Assembly (NCBI GenBank): GCA_902475025.1
Contig: CABRXX010000047.1
Span: forward strand, 1-21,195
From: Merdiplasma sp905207905
Lineage (GTDB): Bacteria; Bacillota; Clostridia; Lachnospirales; Lachnospiraceae
DNA: 21,195 nt
Direction: 5' to 3'
The notes beneath the pieces are model-generated. The model did not search any database. It was given only the letters and a program-made list of their open reading frames with translations, and was not told the origin of the DNA. The position numbers and the translations under genes were made by a program. This document shows positions 1 to 7,262 of the stretch, piece by piece; the first letter of the stretch is position 1, and each line of letters opens with the position of its first letter.

Positions 1-20
1 TTCAGCAAATCTCATGGATT

Positions 21-50
21 GAGGCGTATTGTCCCCTGTACACGGATGCT
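21..50 (+). repeat. Dispersed ACGGATGCT motif, copy A
   Basis: This 30-base segment matches copy B (1108-1137) at 24 of 30 positions, and its last 23 bases match copy C (20381-20403) at 20 of 23. The best conserved part is the tail TACACGGATGCT. In copies B and C this segment is the right arm of a hairpin; here the expected left arm would lie before the window start, so pairing cannot be tested. Confidence 0.6.
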
Positions 51-100
51 ATGGAAAGGGAAAATATAAATTCAAAAAATAATGCAAAGGAGCGATAGCT

Positions 101-331
101 ATGGAGAATAAATTAGAAAAAATCGGACAAAATAGCATTATGGATTATTTTGTTAAAACCGATGACATCTTAAAAGATATGTGCGGGATTATTGAGTCTT
201 CCCCAAAAGCAGCATATCAGGAAGTCCATACAGCGCTTGTACAGCGAAATGGGTTACTTGGCTATCGAATTGCAAGTGAAGAATTGCAGGGGGCGGAATT
301 TGCTGGCAGGAAGATAACGTTCAATTTATAA
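101..331 (+). pseudogene. Truncated DUF1016 (YhcG N-terminal-like) fragment
   Basis: This 76-residue open frame starts after a plausible ribosome binding site (AAAGGAG, 11 bases before ATG). Residues about 20-65 (DILKDMCGIIES, then AYQEVHTALVQRNGLLGYRI, then SEEL) resemble the N-terminal helical domain of DUF1016/YhcG proteins, which in full-length members precedes a PD-(D/E)XK nuclease domain and exceeds 300 residues. The frame stops at residue 76, right where the family would continue, and no nuclease-domain sequence follows before the next gene starts 17 bases later. It is therefore read as the relic of a larger gene. A free-standing small protein cannot be excluded. The family call is from recognition of the motif only. 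Confidence 0.55.
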
Positions 332-347
332 ATCAGAAGGAGAAGAT

Positions 348-923
348 ATGAAAAAAGTTCAATTGTTTATAGCAATGAGTCTTGATGGATATATTGCGGA
401 TAGGAATGGTAGTGTAAGCTGGCTTACTGGGCATGGCAGCGATGATAATATTGACGCATACTCTGAATTTGCGAAAGACATTGATACTGTTGTAATGGGA
501 TGGAATACCTATCACCAAATTGTTACTGAACTTTCTCCGGATAAGTGGATATATAAGGATTTTATAACCTATGTTGTCACACATACCCCCCATCAATCTT
601 CTGATGAAATTCATTTTGTAAATGAAAGTCCTGTGGATTTGGTGAAAAAATTACGAGAGGAAAGCGGAAAGGGGATTTGGATTTGTGGTGGTGCCAATAT
701 TATCCAACAGCTGGTTAAAGAGGATTTGATTGAGTATTATTAAATTACTGTGATACCTACGATCTTAGGGGCGGGTATTCGTCTTTTTGAAAATGCTGAT
801 CAGGAAATAAAGCTGAGACTACTGAAAACGCAATCTTATAATGGTATCACGGATTTAATTTATGTAAAAAGAGAGAATAGAAATCGTTATATGCAGGAAG
901 TATGGTCTGAACCGGAAGAATAA
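348..923 (+). pseudogene. DHFR/RibD-like reductase broken by an in-frame stop
   Basis: The first 131 codons encode the start of a dihydrofolate-reductase-family protein (RibD C-terminal-like fold): MKKVQLFIAMSLDGYIAD at the N terminus, VVMGWNTYHQI near residue 50, and IWICGGANIIQQL near residue 110. A TAA at 741-743 ends the frame after DLIEYY. The same frame then resumes without any shift (ITVIPTILGAGIRLFEN and onward) and runs to TAA at 921-923, giving 191 codons, the normal family length. The stop therefore replaces one residue just before the last beta strands. AGGAG lies 8 bases before ATG. Such proteins are loosely annotated reductases; the substrate is unknown. It is probably inactive, unless the stop is suppressed or is a sequencing error. 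Confidence 0.85.
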
Positions 924-945
924 CAGGAGGGGGAGACGGTGCTTC

Positions 946-982
946 TTTTTTATTTGATAGGAATTTCCTATCAAATAAAAAA
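946..982. repeat. Perfect 18-bp palindrome, AT-rich
   Basis: Bases 946-963 are the exact reverse complement of 965-982, with a single base (964) between them; the core is GATAGGAATTTCCTATC. It lies 23 bases after the end of the broken DHFR-like gene. Transcribed rightward it ends in A-rich sequence, and leftward in a T-run as well, so it could end transcription in either direction. It is the first of five hairpins in a row (946-1130). Confidence 0.75.
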
Positions 983-991
983 ATACTCCGT

Positions 992-1137
992 GCAGGATTG
1001 CACTGCGGCGCAGTGGAATTCTGCCGCAAATACGGACCGACCCAGGCAGAGAATCCTGCGTTGCAGCATTCTCTCTTCTGGAGTGCATCCAGTACCAGTG
1101 TATCAAAGAGGCATGCTGTCCTCTGGATACGGATGCT
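992..1137 (+). repeat. Four-hairpin structured element ending in ACGGATGCT motif, copy B
   Basis: Four hairpins follow one another. 992-1007 pairs with 1009-1024 (14 of 16, core CACTGCG-G-CGCAGTG). 1048-1059 pairs with 1063-1074 (11 of 12, loop GTT). 1078-1082 pairs with 1088-1092 (CTGGA/TCCAG). 1100-1104 pairs with 1126-1130 (GTATC/GATAC), with inner AGAGG/CCTCT. The last right arm runs directly into GGATGCT and is the copy shared with 21-50, 20341-20403 and 20670-20696. Open frames across this stretch on both strands are by-products of the repeats and are not called as genes. It is either a non-coding RNA-like structure or a mobile palindromic element; function unknown. Confidence 0.6.
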
Positions 1138-1337
1138 ATAGCGGGAGAAAAGATTCATCAGAGGGATAAGTAGAGAATATCATTCCCTGCATACCGAAGA
1201 TGGCAAAAGCAGAATTCCAGGGGAACTTCCAGTAGAATTCCGGGGGTAGAATTTAAGTGATTTTTATCAATAGGCAATATATGTTATTTGTGATATATTA
1301 GAAATAAGAAACCGGATCAGGGAAGGAGGAGGTGCCC
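1138..1337 (+). other. Intergenic stretch before the nuclease gene pair
   Basis: No gene is seen here. GAATTCC occurs twice (about 1212 and 1236) near short G-runs. The AT-rich part at 1255-1310 presumably holds the promoter of the gene at 1338, but no convincing -35/-10 pair was found. Confidence 0.4.
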
Positions 1338-1763
1338 ATGATTGTTATATTAGCGATAGATGATAGGGGGGGATTGCTGTTTAACGGACGGCGCCAGAGT
1401 CAGGACAAGAGATTGCGGGAACGGATACTGGAGCTTACCGATGGGAAAGTGTTATGGATGAATTCGTATTCCCGGAGACAGTTTGGAGAAGCGGTATCTG
1501 CTTCAAACATTGCGATTGACGAGGCATTCTTAAGCAAGGCAGAGCGGGGAGACTACTGTTTTGTTGAAAATATGGAGCTAAAGCCATACCTGGAAAAAAT
1601 TGAGCAGATGACATTGTTTAAATGGAACAGAATCTATCCTGCGGATCAGTATTTGGATATTGATTTGTCGGATGGGAGATGGCGGCTGGAAAAGGCACAG
1701 GAGTTTCCAGGTTTTTCACATGAAAAAATAACAGAGGAGATTTATAGAAATGAAATGTATTAA
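1338..1763 (+). CDS. Conserved small protein of unknown function, 141 aa
   Basis: Soluble, with no signal peptide or membrane segment. The N terminus (MIVILAIDDRGGLLFNGRRQ) reads like the first strand and loop of a nucleotide- or pterin-binding fold. Other recognisable blocks are VLWMNSYSRRQF, DYCFVENMELKPY and KWNRIYPADQYLDIDL. I recognise the general pattern from clostridial genomes, where such proteins usually have no trustworthy name. The ATG at 1338 is preferred over an in-frame GTG at 1332, because that GTG lies inside the AGGAGG ribosome binding site and the ATG has a 5-8 base spacing. Its last 14 bases overlap the next gene, so the two are probably translated together; that suggests, but does not show, a link to the secreted nuclease. 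Confidence 0.8.
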   Translation: MIVILAIDDRGGLLFNGRRQSQDKRLRERILELTDGKVLWMNSYSRRQFGEAVSASNIAIDEAFLSKAERGDYCFVENMELKPYLEKIEQMTLFKWNRIYPADQYLDIDLSDGRWRLEKAQEFPGFSHEKITEEIYRNEMY

Positions 1764-2886
1764 AAGAAATGTATGGTTGGGAATAGTAGCGTTTTGGCTG
1801 ATACTGTCAGGTATATTTCTGGACATATCACAGACGGCCCTTGTATATGGAGCGGAAACGGGAGCAGCGGTGTCGCTGCAGTCTATTCCGCCATATACCG
1901 GGGAACCGTATGTTGCAGTGAATGATAATATACCGGGATTGGCGTTGGAGGAAGGGGAAGCGGGAGCTTTTGAAGAATACAGCAGCCTTGACAGTTTCGG
2001 ACGCTGTAAAACGGCATACGCCAATATTGGACCGGAACTGATGCCCAGAGAAGAACGGGGAGCGATTGGTGAAGTGCAGCCAACAGGCTGGCGGACGATA
2101 AAGTATGAGATTGTGGAGGGCAATTATCTCTACAACCGCTGTCATCTGATCGGGTACCAGCTTACCGGCGAGAATGATAATGAGAAAAATTTGATTACCG
2201 GAACCCGTTATCTGAACATGGAGGGGATGCTTCCATTTGAAAACATGGTTGCCGATTACATAAAAGAAACGGGAAACCATGTGCTGTATCGTGCCACACC
2301 TGTTTTTGATGGAGAGAATCTCGTTGCATCCGGAGTACAGATGGAGGCTTTGTCTGTAGAAGATAACGGCGAGGGGATCTGCTTTAACGTATATTGCTAT
2401 AATGTACAGCCGGGTATTACGATCGACTATGCCACGGGGGACAGCTGGGAGAGTAAAGAGCCGGAGAAGGTTGTCAGCAAAGTATATTCCGCAACATCAA
2501 ATTTGAATATCCGCTCAGAAGAAAGTACAGATTCCGATGTGATCGGGCAGCTTGCCTATGGAGATACGATTGAAGTGACATCCATATCCGGAGACTGGGC
2601 AGCTGTTTTATATGACGGCGCAACAGCTTATGCAGCAGCAGCCTATTTAACAGAAGGGGAGATTGTACCGGAGCCGGAGGCTGAAGCAGAGGAAGGTATT
2701 ACACAGGAAGGTATTGCACAGGAAGAACCTGTGGAGGAAGAAGCACCGGTGCAAATGGTATGGATTCCTAATTCAGGAAGCAAATACCACAGTCGCTCCG
2801 GGTGCAGCAATATGAAAAATCCCACGCAGGTTCCCATTGATCAGGCAGTCAATATGGGATATCAGCCCTGTAAAAAATGTTATTAG
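1750..2886 (+). CDS. Secreted DNA/RNA non-specific endonuclease with SH3 domain
   Basis: Predicted to cut DNA and RNA outside the cell or at its surface. Residues 1-35 form a signal peptide (basic start, hydrophobic 8-24). Residues about 78-230 match the beta-beta-alpha metal nuclease domain: LDSFGRCKTAYANIG, then YNRCHLIGYQLTG with His132 as the likely general base, and NEKNLITGTRYLN with Asn147 as the likely metal ligand. Residues about 244-302 are a bacterial SH3 domain (NLNIRSEES, GDTIEV, GDWAAV), which usually binds cell wall. An acidic Glu/Ala/Pro linker follows (305-335). The C-terminal tail (337-378) carries YHSRSGCSNM and PCKKCY, a possible metal-binding His/Cys group. It starts inside the preceding gene; GAGGAG lies 10 bases before ATG. 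Roles in nucleotide scavenging or DNA uptake are both possible. Confidence 0.9.
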   Translation: MKCIKRNVWLGIVAFWLILSGIFLDISQTALVYGAETGAAVSLQSIPPYTGEPYVAVNDNIPGLALEEGEAGAFEEYSSLDSFGRCKTAYANIGPELMPREERGAIGEVQPTGWRTIKYEIVEGNYLYNRCHLIGYQLTGENDNEKNLITGTRYLNMEGMLPFENMVADYIKETGNHVLYRATPVFDGENLVASGVQMEALSVEDNGEGICFNVYCYNVQPGITIDYATGDSWESKEPEKVVSKVYSATSNLNIRSEESTDSDVIGQLAYGDTIEVTSISGDWAAVLYDGATAYAAAAYLTEGEIVPEPEAEAEEGITQEGIAQEEPVEEEAPVQMVWIPNSGSKYHSRSGCSNMKNPTQVPIDQAVNMGYQPCKKCY

Positions 2887-3326
2887 AGAGATCCGCAGGA
2901 ATTAAAAAAATAAGACAGTTCTGAAGAAGTTCAGGGCCTTGAAAAGCCGTTTCTGCAGACGGTCTCATTCTTGTGCTATAGGGGAAAAGCCAGTATCAAT
3001 TGACAGTCCCTCTATTATACAGCTTACAAGTCGTACCCTAATTCATACGAAACAATTTTCAGGGCACGGTTGTGGATGTTATTCGTAGGGGGGTAAAATC
3101 CTAACTTTAAAGAAATCCAAACTTTCATGCAGATATGCTGACAAATATGACAGCGTGCAAAAGAAAAGTTTGGATTTCTTTTTATTATTGTGGAAATTTT
3201 CCTTTACTAATTGTGTCTCATAGGCAGGTGGTATAGCCGGATCCTCAGATACTGAATTATATGAGAGCGGTTTCACTCGCAGAATAGTTTCATTCCGAAG
3301 AAAATGTTTTTTGTATATATGGTAAC
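2887..3326. other. Intergenic region between nuclease and SDR genes
   Basis: No gene is supported. The two flanking genes converge here. Only weak hairpins (for example CTGAA/TTCAG near 2921) are present before 3100; the one strong structure is the palindrome at 3109-3181. A stretch on the minus strand at 3024-3086 could encode a short peptide tail but cannot be assigned. Confidence 0.5.
3109..3181 (+). terminator. Perfect 17-bp inverted repeat with T-rich 3' end
   Basis: Bases 3109-3125 (AAAGAAATCCAAACTTT) are the exact reverse complement of 3165-3181, separated by a 39-base loop that is itself partly pairable (GCTGACA/TGACAGC). Rightward transcription would pass into TTTCTTTTTATTATT, so it may end transcription from the nuclease pair. 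The loop is longer than in ordinary terminators, and a small palindromic mobile element is an alternative. Confidence 0.5.
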
Positions 3327-4127
3327 TCAGGGACGAAGACCCATGCCTCCTTCTAGGGTTATGGTTTCACCGGTCATATATTTAAAGTCAGGATGAGCCA
3401 GTAAAACACAGGCACGGCCAATCTCAGTTTCGGAATTTGCGTAATGTCCGGCAGGGGGCATCTTGACATTTTTCACAAAGGCATCCGGATCCTTTTTCCA
3501 GAAATGATCTAGTTGTGCAGTCCAGGCCAGAGGGCAGACAACATTGACATTAATACCGTCAGCCGCCCACTCAGTAGCTGCCACACGGCTCATGCCGCGG
3601 ATACCTTCTTTGGCAGCAGCATAGGATGCCTGACCAAAGTTTCCGAAAAGACCAGCACCGGAGGCAAAATTAATAACAGAACCTCTGGTTTCTTTCAGAT
3701 AAGGATAACAAGCCTTCATGTAGTAGAAAGTAGAATAAAGACCAGAGTACATGGCAAGATTAAATTGTTCGGTGGTGTGCTGAGCCAGAGGAACGCCAGA
3801 AGCGCTGGCCTGGGCGTTGTTAATCAGCACATCGATGCGGCCGAAGGTATCTGCAGCCTGTTGGACCACAGAGGTAATGACAGCTTCGTTATCAGCATTT
3901 TCGTTAACATCAGCCTGGATAGCCAGAACCTTGATTTGATACTTGGTCTCCAGTTCTTCTTTCGCTTCGGTCAGTTTCTGCAGGTTGCGCCCGGTCAGAA
4001 CCAAATTGGCTCCTTCTTTTGCATAAGCGGTAGCAATGCCGTAGCCAATGGAACCGCACTGACCGTCTTCCAGGACGGATCTTCCTCCGCCTGTGATGAT
4101 TGCAGTTTTTTCGGTTAAAAAGCTCAT
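3327..4127 (-). CDS. SDR-family oxidoreductase under ZTP riboswitch control
   Basis: A 266-residue cytosolic NAD(P)H-dependent reductase or dehydrogenase. The catalytic set is visible: Asn103/Asn104 (LINNAQ), Ser156 (NFASGAG), Tyr169 and Lys173 (SYAAAKEG). VLTGRN after the second strand (Arg47) favours NADPH. Two features depart from standard FabG-type SDRs. The cofactor loop reads TGGGR, then an insertion (about residues 17-24), then GSIGYG instead of TGxxxGIG; and the usual NNAG and NPG motifs read NNAQ and CPL. GGAGGGA lies 6 bases before ATG. The gene is monocistronic as far as seen. Its riboswitch senses a folate-shortage signal, so a role in folate, pterin or one-carbon metabolism is inferred; FolM and PTR1 show that SDRs can reduce pterins and folates. 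The actual substrate is unknown. Confidence 0.85.
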   Translation of the reverse strand: MSFLTEKTAIITGGGRSVLEDGQCGSIGYGIATAYAKEGANLVLTGRNLQKLTEAKEELETKYQIKVLAIQADVNENADNEAVITSVVQQAADTFGRIDVLINNAQASASGVPLAQHTTEQFNLAMYSGLYSTFYYMKACYPYLKETRGSVINFASGAGLFGNFGQASYAAAKEGIRGMSRVAATEWAADGINVNVVCPLAWTAQLDHFWKKDPDAFVKNVKMPPAGHYANSETEIGRACVLLAHPDFKYMTGETITLEGGMGLRP

Positions 4128-4171
4128 AATTTTTCCCTCCCTAAAATTGCGACCACTCTGTCCGGGTATAC

Positions 4172-4267
4172 AAAAAGGGCAGAGTGATCAATCACTCTGC
4201 CCAGGCGTTCGGCAATTTAGAGATTTGCTTCCCCACAGTTGTCTGTGCTACGCCAGTCACAAATCTT
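4172..4267 (-). promoter_or_regulatory. ZTP (pfl-motif) riboswitch with overlapping terminator
   Basis: Read on the minus strand the leader contains, in order, GATTTGTGACTGGCG, a CACAG/CTGTG stem, GGGGAAGC, the closing strand AAATC, and then CCGAACGCCTGGGCA. These are the conserved blocks of the pfl/ZTP aptamer (GACTGGCG, GGGGA-GC, CGCCTGGGCA, with the CTGGCG/CGCC pseudoknot). A terminator follows at once: 12-bp perfect arms (4202-4191 and 4188-4177) and a T5 tract (4176-4172). The first arm begins inside CGCCTGGGCA, so a folded, ligand-bound aptamer would block the terminator and turn the SDR gene on when ZMP/ZTP accumulates, that is when 10-formyl-THF runs short. Ligand and logic are from the known class; the parts are directly visible. 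Confidence 0.9.
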
Positions 4268-4273
4268 GGAAAA

Positions 4274-4302
4274 ATGATAGCATAGAAAAACGTCTGTGTC
4301 AA
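4274..4302 (-). promoter_or_regulatory. Sigma-70-type promoter of the riboswitch-SDR transcript
   Basis: On the minus strand TTGACA (4302-4297) and TATCAT (4279-4274) are separated by exactly 17 bases. Transcription would start near 4267, immediately before the aptamer's first stem, so the riboswitch transcript has its own promoter independent of the phosphorylase gene upstream. Confidence 0.85.
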
Positions 4303-4400
4303 TTGATTTTTGGGGAAAGAAAAATAAACACCGAAAATCCATGGGAATTCGTATTTTACAACATCCCCTTTTTTAAAAACGGAAACAGAATACGTTTTGC

Positions 4401-6836
4401 CTATCCCATAGTCACCTCGACCTGGTATTCCTTTTTCCCATTTACAATAGGAATAAGAGTTCCCTTGATCTCGCAGCCATCTACTAAAATCCGGCGAACG
4501 CCCTTTTGCACATGGTCGGGGTTTTGTACGCGGATATGATACAGGCTGTCCCGGAAGAAGCGTGTCACTTCAAAATTTCCAAAATCAGAAGGAACGCAGG
4601 GGTCGACGCGCAGTCCCTTATAGTCGGGAATGATTCCCAGAATAGCCTGGGAAAGGCAGCAGAAGCTCCAGGCGGCAGTGCCGGTGAGCCAGCTGTTTTT
4701 CGCTTCTCCGCAAGTGGGGGCGTCTGCTCCGGCGATCATCTGAGAGTAGACATAAGGCTCTGTCCGGTGGATCTCGCTGAGCTCTTCGATGTAGGAGGGA
4801 CAGGTCTTCTTATACACCTCAAAGGCCCGGTCGCCCCGCCCCAGCACTGTCTCGGCAATGGAGATCCAGGGATTATTATGGCAGAAGATCCCGGCGTTTT
4901 CTTTATATCCCGGCGGATAGGAAGAAATTTCGCCAAGATTTTTATAGTAGGAGTGATAAGCTGGCTGGAGCAGCATAATGCCGTAAGGCGTTTCCAGATA
5001 TTTCTGCACAGAATCCAACGCTTTTTGACACAGCCCCTCCTCCATGCCGATTCTGGCCATGACGCAAAAGCCCTGGGGTTCAATGTAAATTTTACCCTCC
5101 TGGCATTGGCTGGAGCCAATCTTCTGAGAGCTGGCGTCGTAAGCGCGCAAAAACCACTGGCCGTCCCAGCCCGAGGCAAGAACGGACTGAATCATTTTCT
5201 CTACTGCGGCTTCTGCCTCTGCGGCCTGCTCCTCTTCCCCTGCAAGACGGGAAATTTCCGCAAATTCCCTGCCATATTTTACGAACATGCCGGCAATAAA
5301 GACAGATTCGGCTACAGGGCCGGAGGAAAGCCCGGTGGTCTGGAAGGATTCCCCGGGTTCCTCGGAGAAGCAGTTGAGGTTTAAGCAGTCATTCCAGTCG
5401 GCACGCCCGATAAGAGGAAGCCCATGGGGCCCCAAATGGCTGCTGGAATAGGAAAAGGAACGGATCAGGTGCTGATAGAGCGTATCCGACAGTTCCTCTC
5501 TGGTGTCAAAGGGAACCGGCTCTTTTAAAATAGAAAAATCTCCGGTTTCCTTTAAATAGGCGGACACGGCGGCGATCAGCCATAAGGGGTCGTCGTTGAA
5601 GCCGCTTCCAATGTCGAGATTTCCCTTTTTGGTAAGCGGCTGGTACTGGTGATAAGCGCTTCCGTCAGGAAACTGCGTGGCGGCGATATCCAGGATCCGC
5701 TGACGGGCCCGGTCCGGCACCAGATGGACAAAGCCAAGAATATCCTGGCAGGAATCGCGGAAGCCCATGCCCCGTCCGGTTCCGGATTCGTAGTAGGAGG
5801 CGGAACGGGAAAGGTTGAAAGTGATCATGCACTGATACTGGTTCCAGATATTGGCCATGCGGTTTACATGGGAGTCGCCGCTTTTTACCTGATAGCGGGA
5901 AAGAAGATTTTCCCAGTACCGCTTCAGGTTTTCAAAAGCCTCCGCAGCCTGGGCGCTGTGGGAATAGCGCTCCAGGATCCGTCGGGCGCTGTCTTTTCTG
6001 ATGATGCCGGGGCCTTCCCATTTGTTATCCTTGGGATTTTCCCCGTAACCCAGGATAAAGATCAGCTCCTTTGATTCACCGGGCATCAGAGTCAGGCGGA
6101 GACGGTGGCTGGCGATGGGATACCAGCCGTTTGTGCTGGAACAGCGGGACTGGTCTTCTCTTACCGCGTCGGGAAAGGCGTTTCCGTTTCTCACTCCGAG
6201 AAAAGCGTCTCTGCTGGTATCATAGCCGTCAATAGGGGCATTTACACTGAAAAAGCTGTAGTGGCAGCGTCGCTCCCGGTACTCGGTCTTGTGATAGATG
6301 GTGCTTCCCTCTAGCTCGGTTTCTCCAATGCTTAAATTCCTTTGGAAGTTTGTGCTGTCGTCTACTGCGTTCCACAGGCAGAACTCTACATAGGAAAAAA
6401 GTGAAAAATCTTTGGGCTTTTGGGTGGTGTTGGTGAGAGTCAGCCTGTTGATCTCGCAGGGGTCGTCTACAGGGACAAAGGCCAGAAGCTCCGCCTGCAG
6501 TCCGTTTTTGACGGAAGTAAAGCGGCTGTAGCCCAGTCCGTGGCGGCATTCGTAGGAGTCTACCGGCGTGCCGGAGGGCATGGTGCCCGGATTCCAGATA
6601 ATGCCCTTGTCCTGAATGTAATAATATTTGCCGTTGGAATCCAGGGGAAGGCCGTTATAGCGGTATCTGGTGATGCGGAGCAGCTTGGCGTCCTTATAGA
6701 AGCTGTAGCCTCCGCAGGTGTTGGAAATAAGGGAAAAGAAATCCTTGCTTCCCAGATAATTGATCCAGGGAAGGGGCGTGTCGGGGGTGGTGATCACATA
6801 TTCTTTAGCAGCATCGTCAAAATAACCGAATTTCAT
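4401..6836 (-). CDS. cbp: Cellobiose phosphorylase (GH94)
   Basis: Cytosolic enzyme expected to split cellobiose with phosphate into alpha-glucose-1-phosphate and glucose, saving ATP compared with hydrolysis. At 811 residues it has the length of clostridial cellobiose phosphorylases, and the whole protein follows their pattern: MKFGYFDDAAKEYVIT and PWINYLG at the N terminus, SYECRHGLGYS near 94-104, YHKTEYRERR at 181-190, GRGMGFRDS near 354-362, and IGRADWNDCLNLNCF near 476-490. Asp483 in DWNDCLNL is the expected general acid. ENAGIFCHNNPW and GEAKNSWLTGTAAW follow in the C-terminal half. There is no signal peptide. AGGAGGT lies 6 bases before ATG. It is divergent from the cellobiose uptake operon and shares an operator-like sequence with it. 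No obvious terminator is seen between its stop and the next promoter at 4302. Confidence 0.95.
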   Translation of the reverse strand: MKFGYFDDAAKEYVITTPDTPLPWINYLGSKDFFSLISNTCGGYSFYKDAKLLRITRYRYNGLPLDSNGKYYYIQDKGIIWNPGTMPSGTPVDSYECRHGLGYSRFTSVKNGLQAELLAFVPVDDPCEINRLTLTNTTQKPKDFSLFSYVEFCLWNAVDDSTNFQRNLSIGETELEGSTIYHKTEYRERRCHYSFFSVNAPIDGYDTSRDAFLGVRNGNAFPDAVREDQSRCSSTNGWYPIASHRLRLTLMPGESKELIFILGYGENPKDNKWEGPGIIRKDSARRILERYSHSAQAAEAFENLKRYWENLLSRYQVKSGDSHVNRMANIWNQYQCMITFNLSRSASYYESGTGRGMGFRDSCQDILGFVHLVPDRARQRILDIAATQFPDGSAYHQYQPLTKKGNLDIGSGFNDDPLWLIAAVSAYLKETGDFSILKEPVPFDTREELSDTLYQHLIRSFSYSSSHLGPHGLPLIGRADWNDCLNLNCFSEEPGESFQTTGLSSGPVAESVFIAGMFVKYGREFAEISRLAGEEEQAAEAEAAVEKMIQSVLASGWDGQWFLRAYDASSQKIGSSQCQEGKIYIEPQGFCVMARIGMEEGLCQKALDSVQKYLETPYGIMLLQPAYHSYYKNLGEISSYPPGYKENAGIFCHNNPWISIAETVLGRGDRAFEVYKKTCPSYIEELSEIHRTEPYVYSQMIAGADAPTCGEAKNSWLTGTAAWSFCCLSQAILGIIPDYKGLRVDPCVPSDFGNFEVTRFFRDSLYHIRVQNPDHVQKGVRRILVDGCEIKGTLIPIVNGKKEYQVEVTMG

Positions 6837-6884
6837 AAGAATACCTCCTAAATCAAATAGTAAGGAATAAATTTACTGTAAATA

Positions 6885-6913
6885 ATGATACGAAAACGAA
6901 TAAGTTTTGACAA
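6885..6913 (-). promoter_or_regulatory. Promoter of GH94 gene with embedded operator
   Basis: Minus strand: TTGTCA (6913-6908), a 17-base spacer, then TATCAT (6890-6885). The spacer holds the operator-like sequence TACGAAAACGA (plus strand 6889-6899), touching the -10 box. A repressor bound there would block RNA polymerase directly. The same 11 bases recur at 7223-7233. Confidence 0.8.
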
Positions 6914-7188
6914 AATAAGAGGAATTCTTGCAATATTTTGCTTACAACCTCAGTATATAGGAAATAGAAGGGAAAAGCAACCAGTTTTTTTGCGGAAGTA
7001 GTGGAGAATTGGATGAAAAAGAAGGAGGAAAAAGCGGATATCTGTAAAAAACGGAATTGAGAGCGAAAAAGTTTCGTAAATCAGGGGCGATTTCTGTGCA
7101 AATTTTATTTTTGCGCCGAGGAAATGAATGACATTTTTGTGCAAACAAATAAATTTATATAAAAGATACAAAAATCTAAAAAATACTA
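6914..7188. other. AT-rich divergent intergenic region
   Basis: Part of the 426-base gap between the phosphorylase gene and the regulator. It is AT-rich, with no gene and no RNA structure that I could support beyond the two promoters at its edges. Confidence 0.5.
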
Positions 7189-7233
7189 TTGATTAATTGT
7201 GCAAAATAAAATACAATATATTTACGAAAACGA
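7189..7233 (+). promoter_or_regulatory. Promoter of the lacI-like operon with operator
   Basis: TTGATT (7189-7194) and TACAAT (7212-7217) are 17 bases apart. TACGAAAACGA at 7223-7233 overlaps the expected transcription start and is identical to the site in the divergent phosphorylase promoter. This suggests that the first gene product represses its own operon and the phosphorylase gene together. Confidence 0.7.
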
Positions 7234-7262
7234 TTTAGAAGATGAAAGATAGAGGCGTGTAT

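Noticed and set aside
939..1169. Small open frames on both strands around 847-1169
   Set aside because: They are read across stacked palindromes, lack convincing start signals and change character with each stem.
2999..3016. TTGACA with nearby TATTAT as a promoter
   Set aside because: Only about 7-10 bases separate the boxes, too few for a sigma-70-type promoter, and no gene follows on that strand.
3024..3086. Minus-strand peptide tail (HNRALKIVSYELGYDL) that could be the end of a lost gene
   Set aside because: Too short to assign and with no supporting upstream frame.
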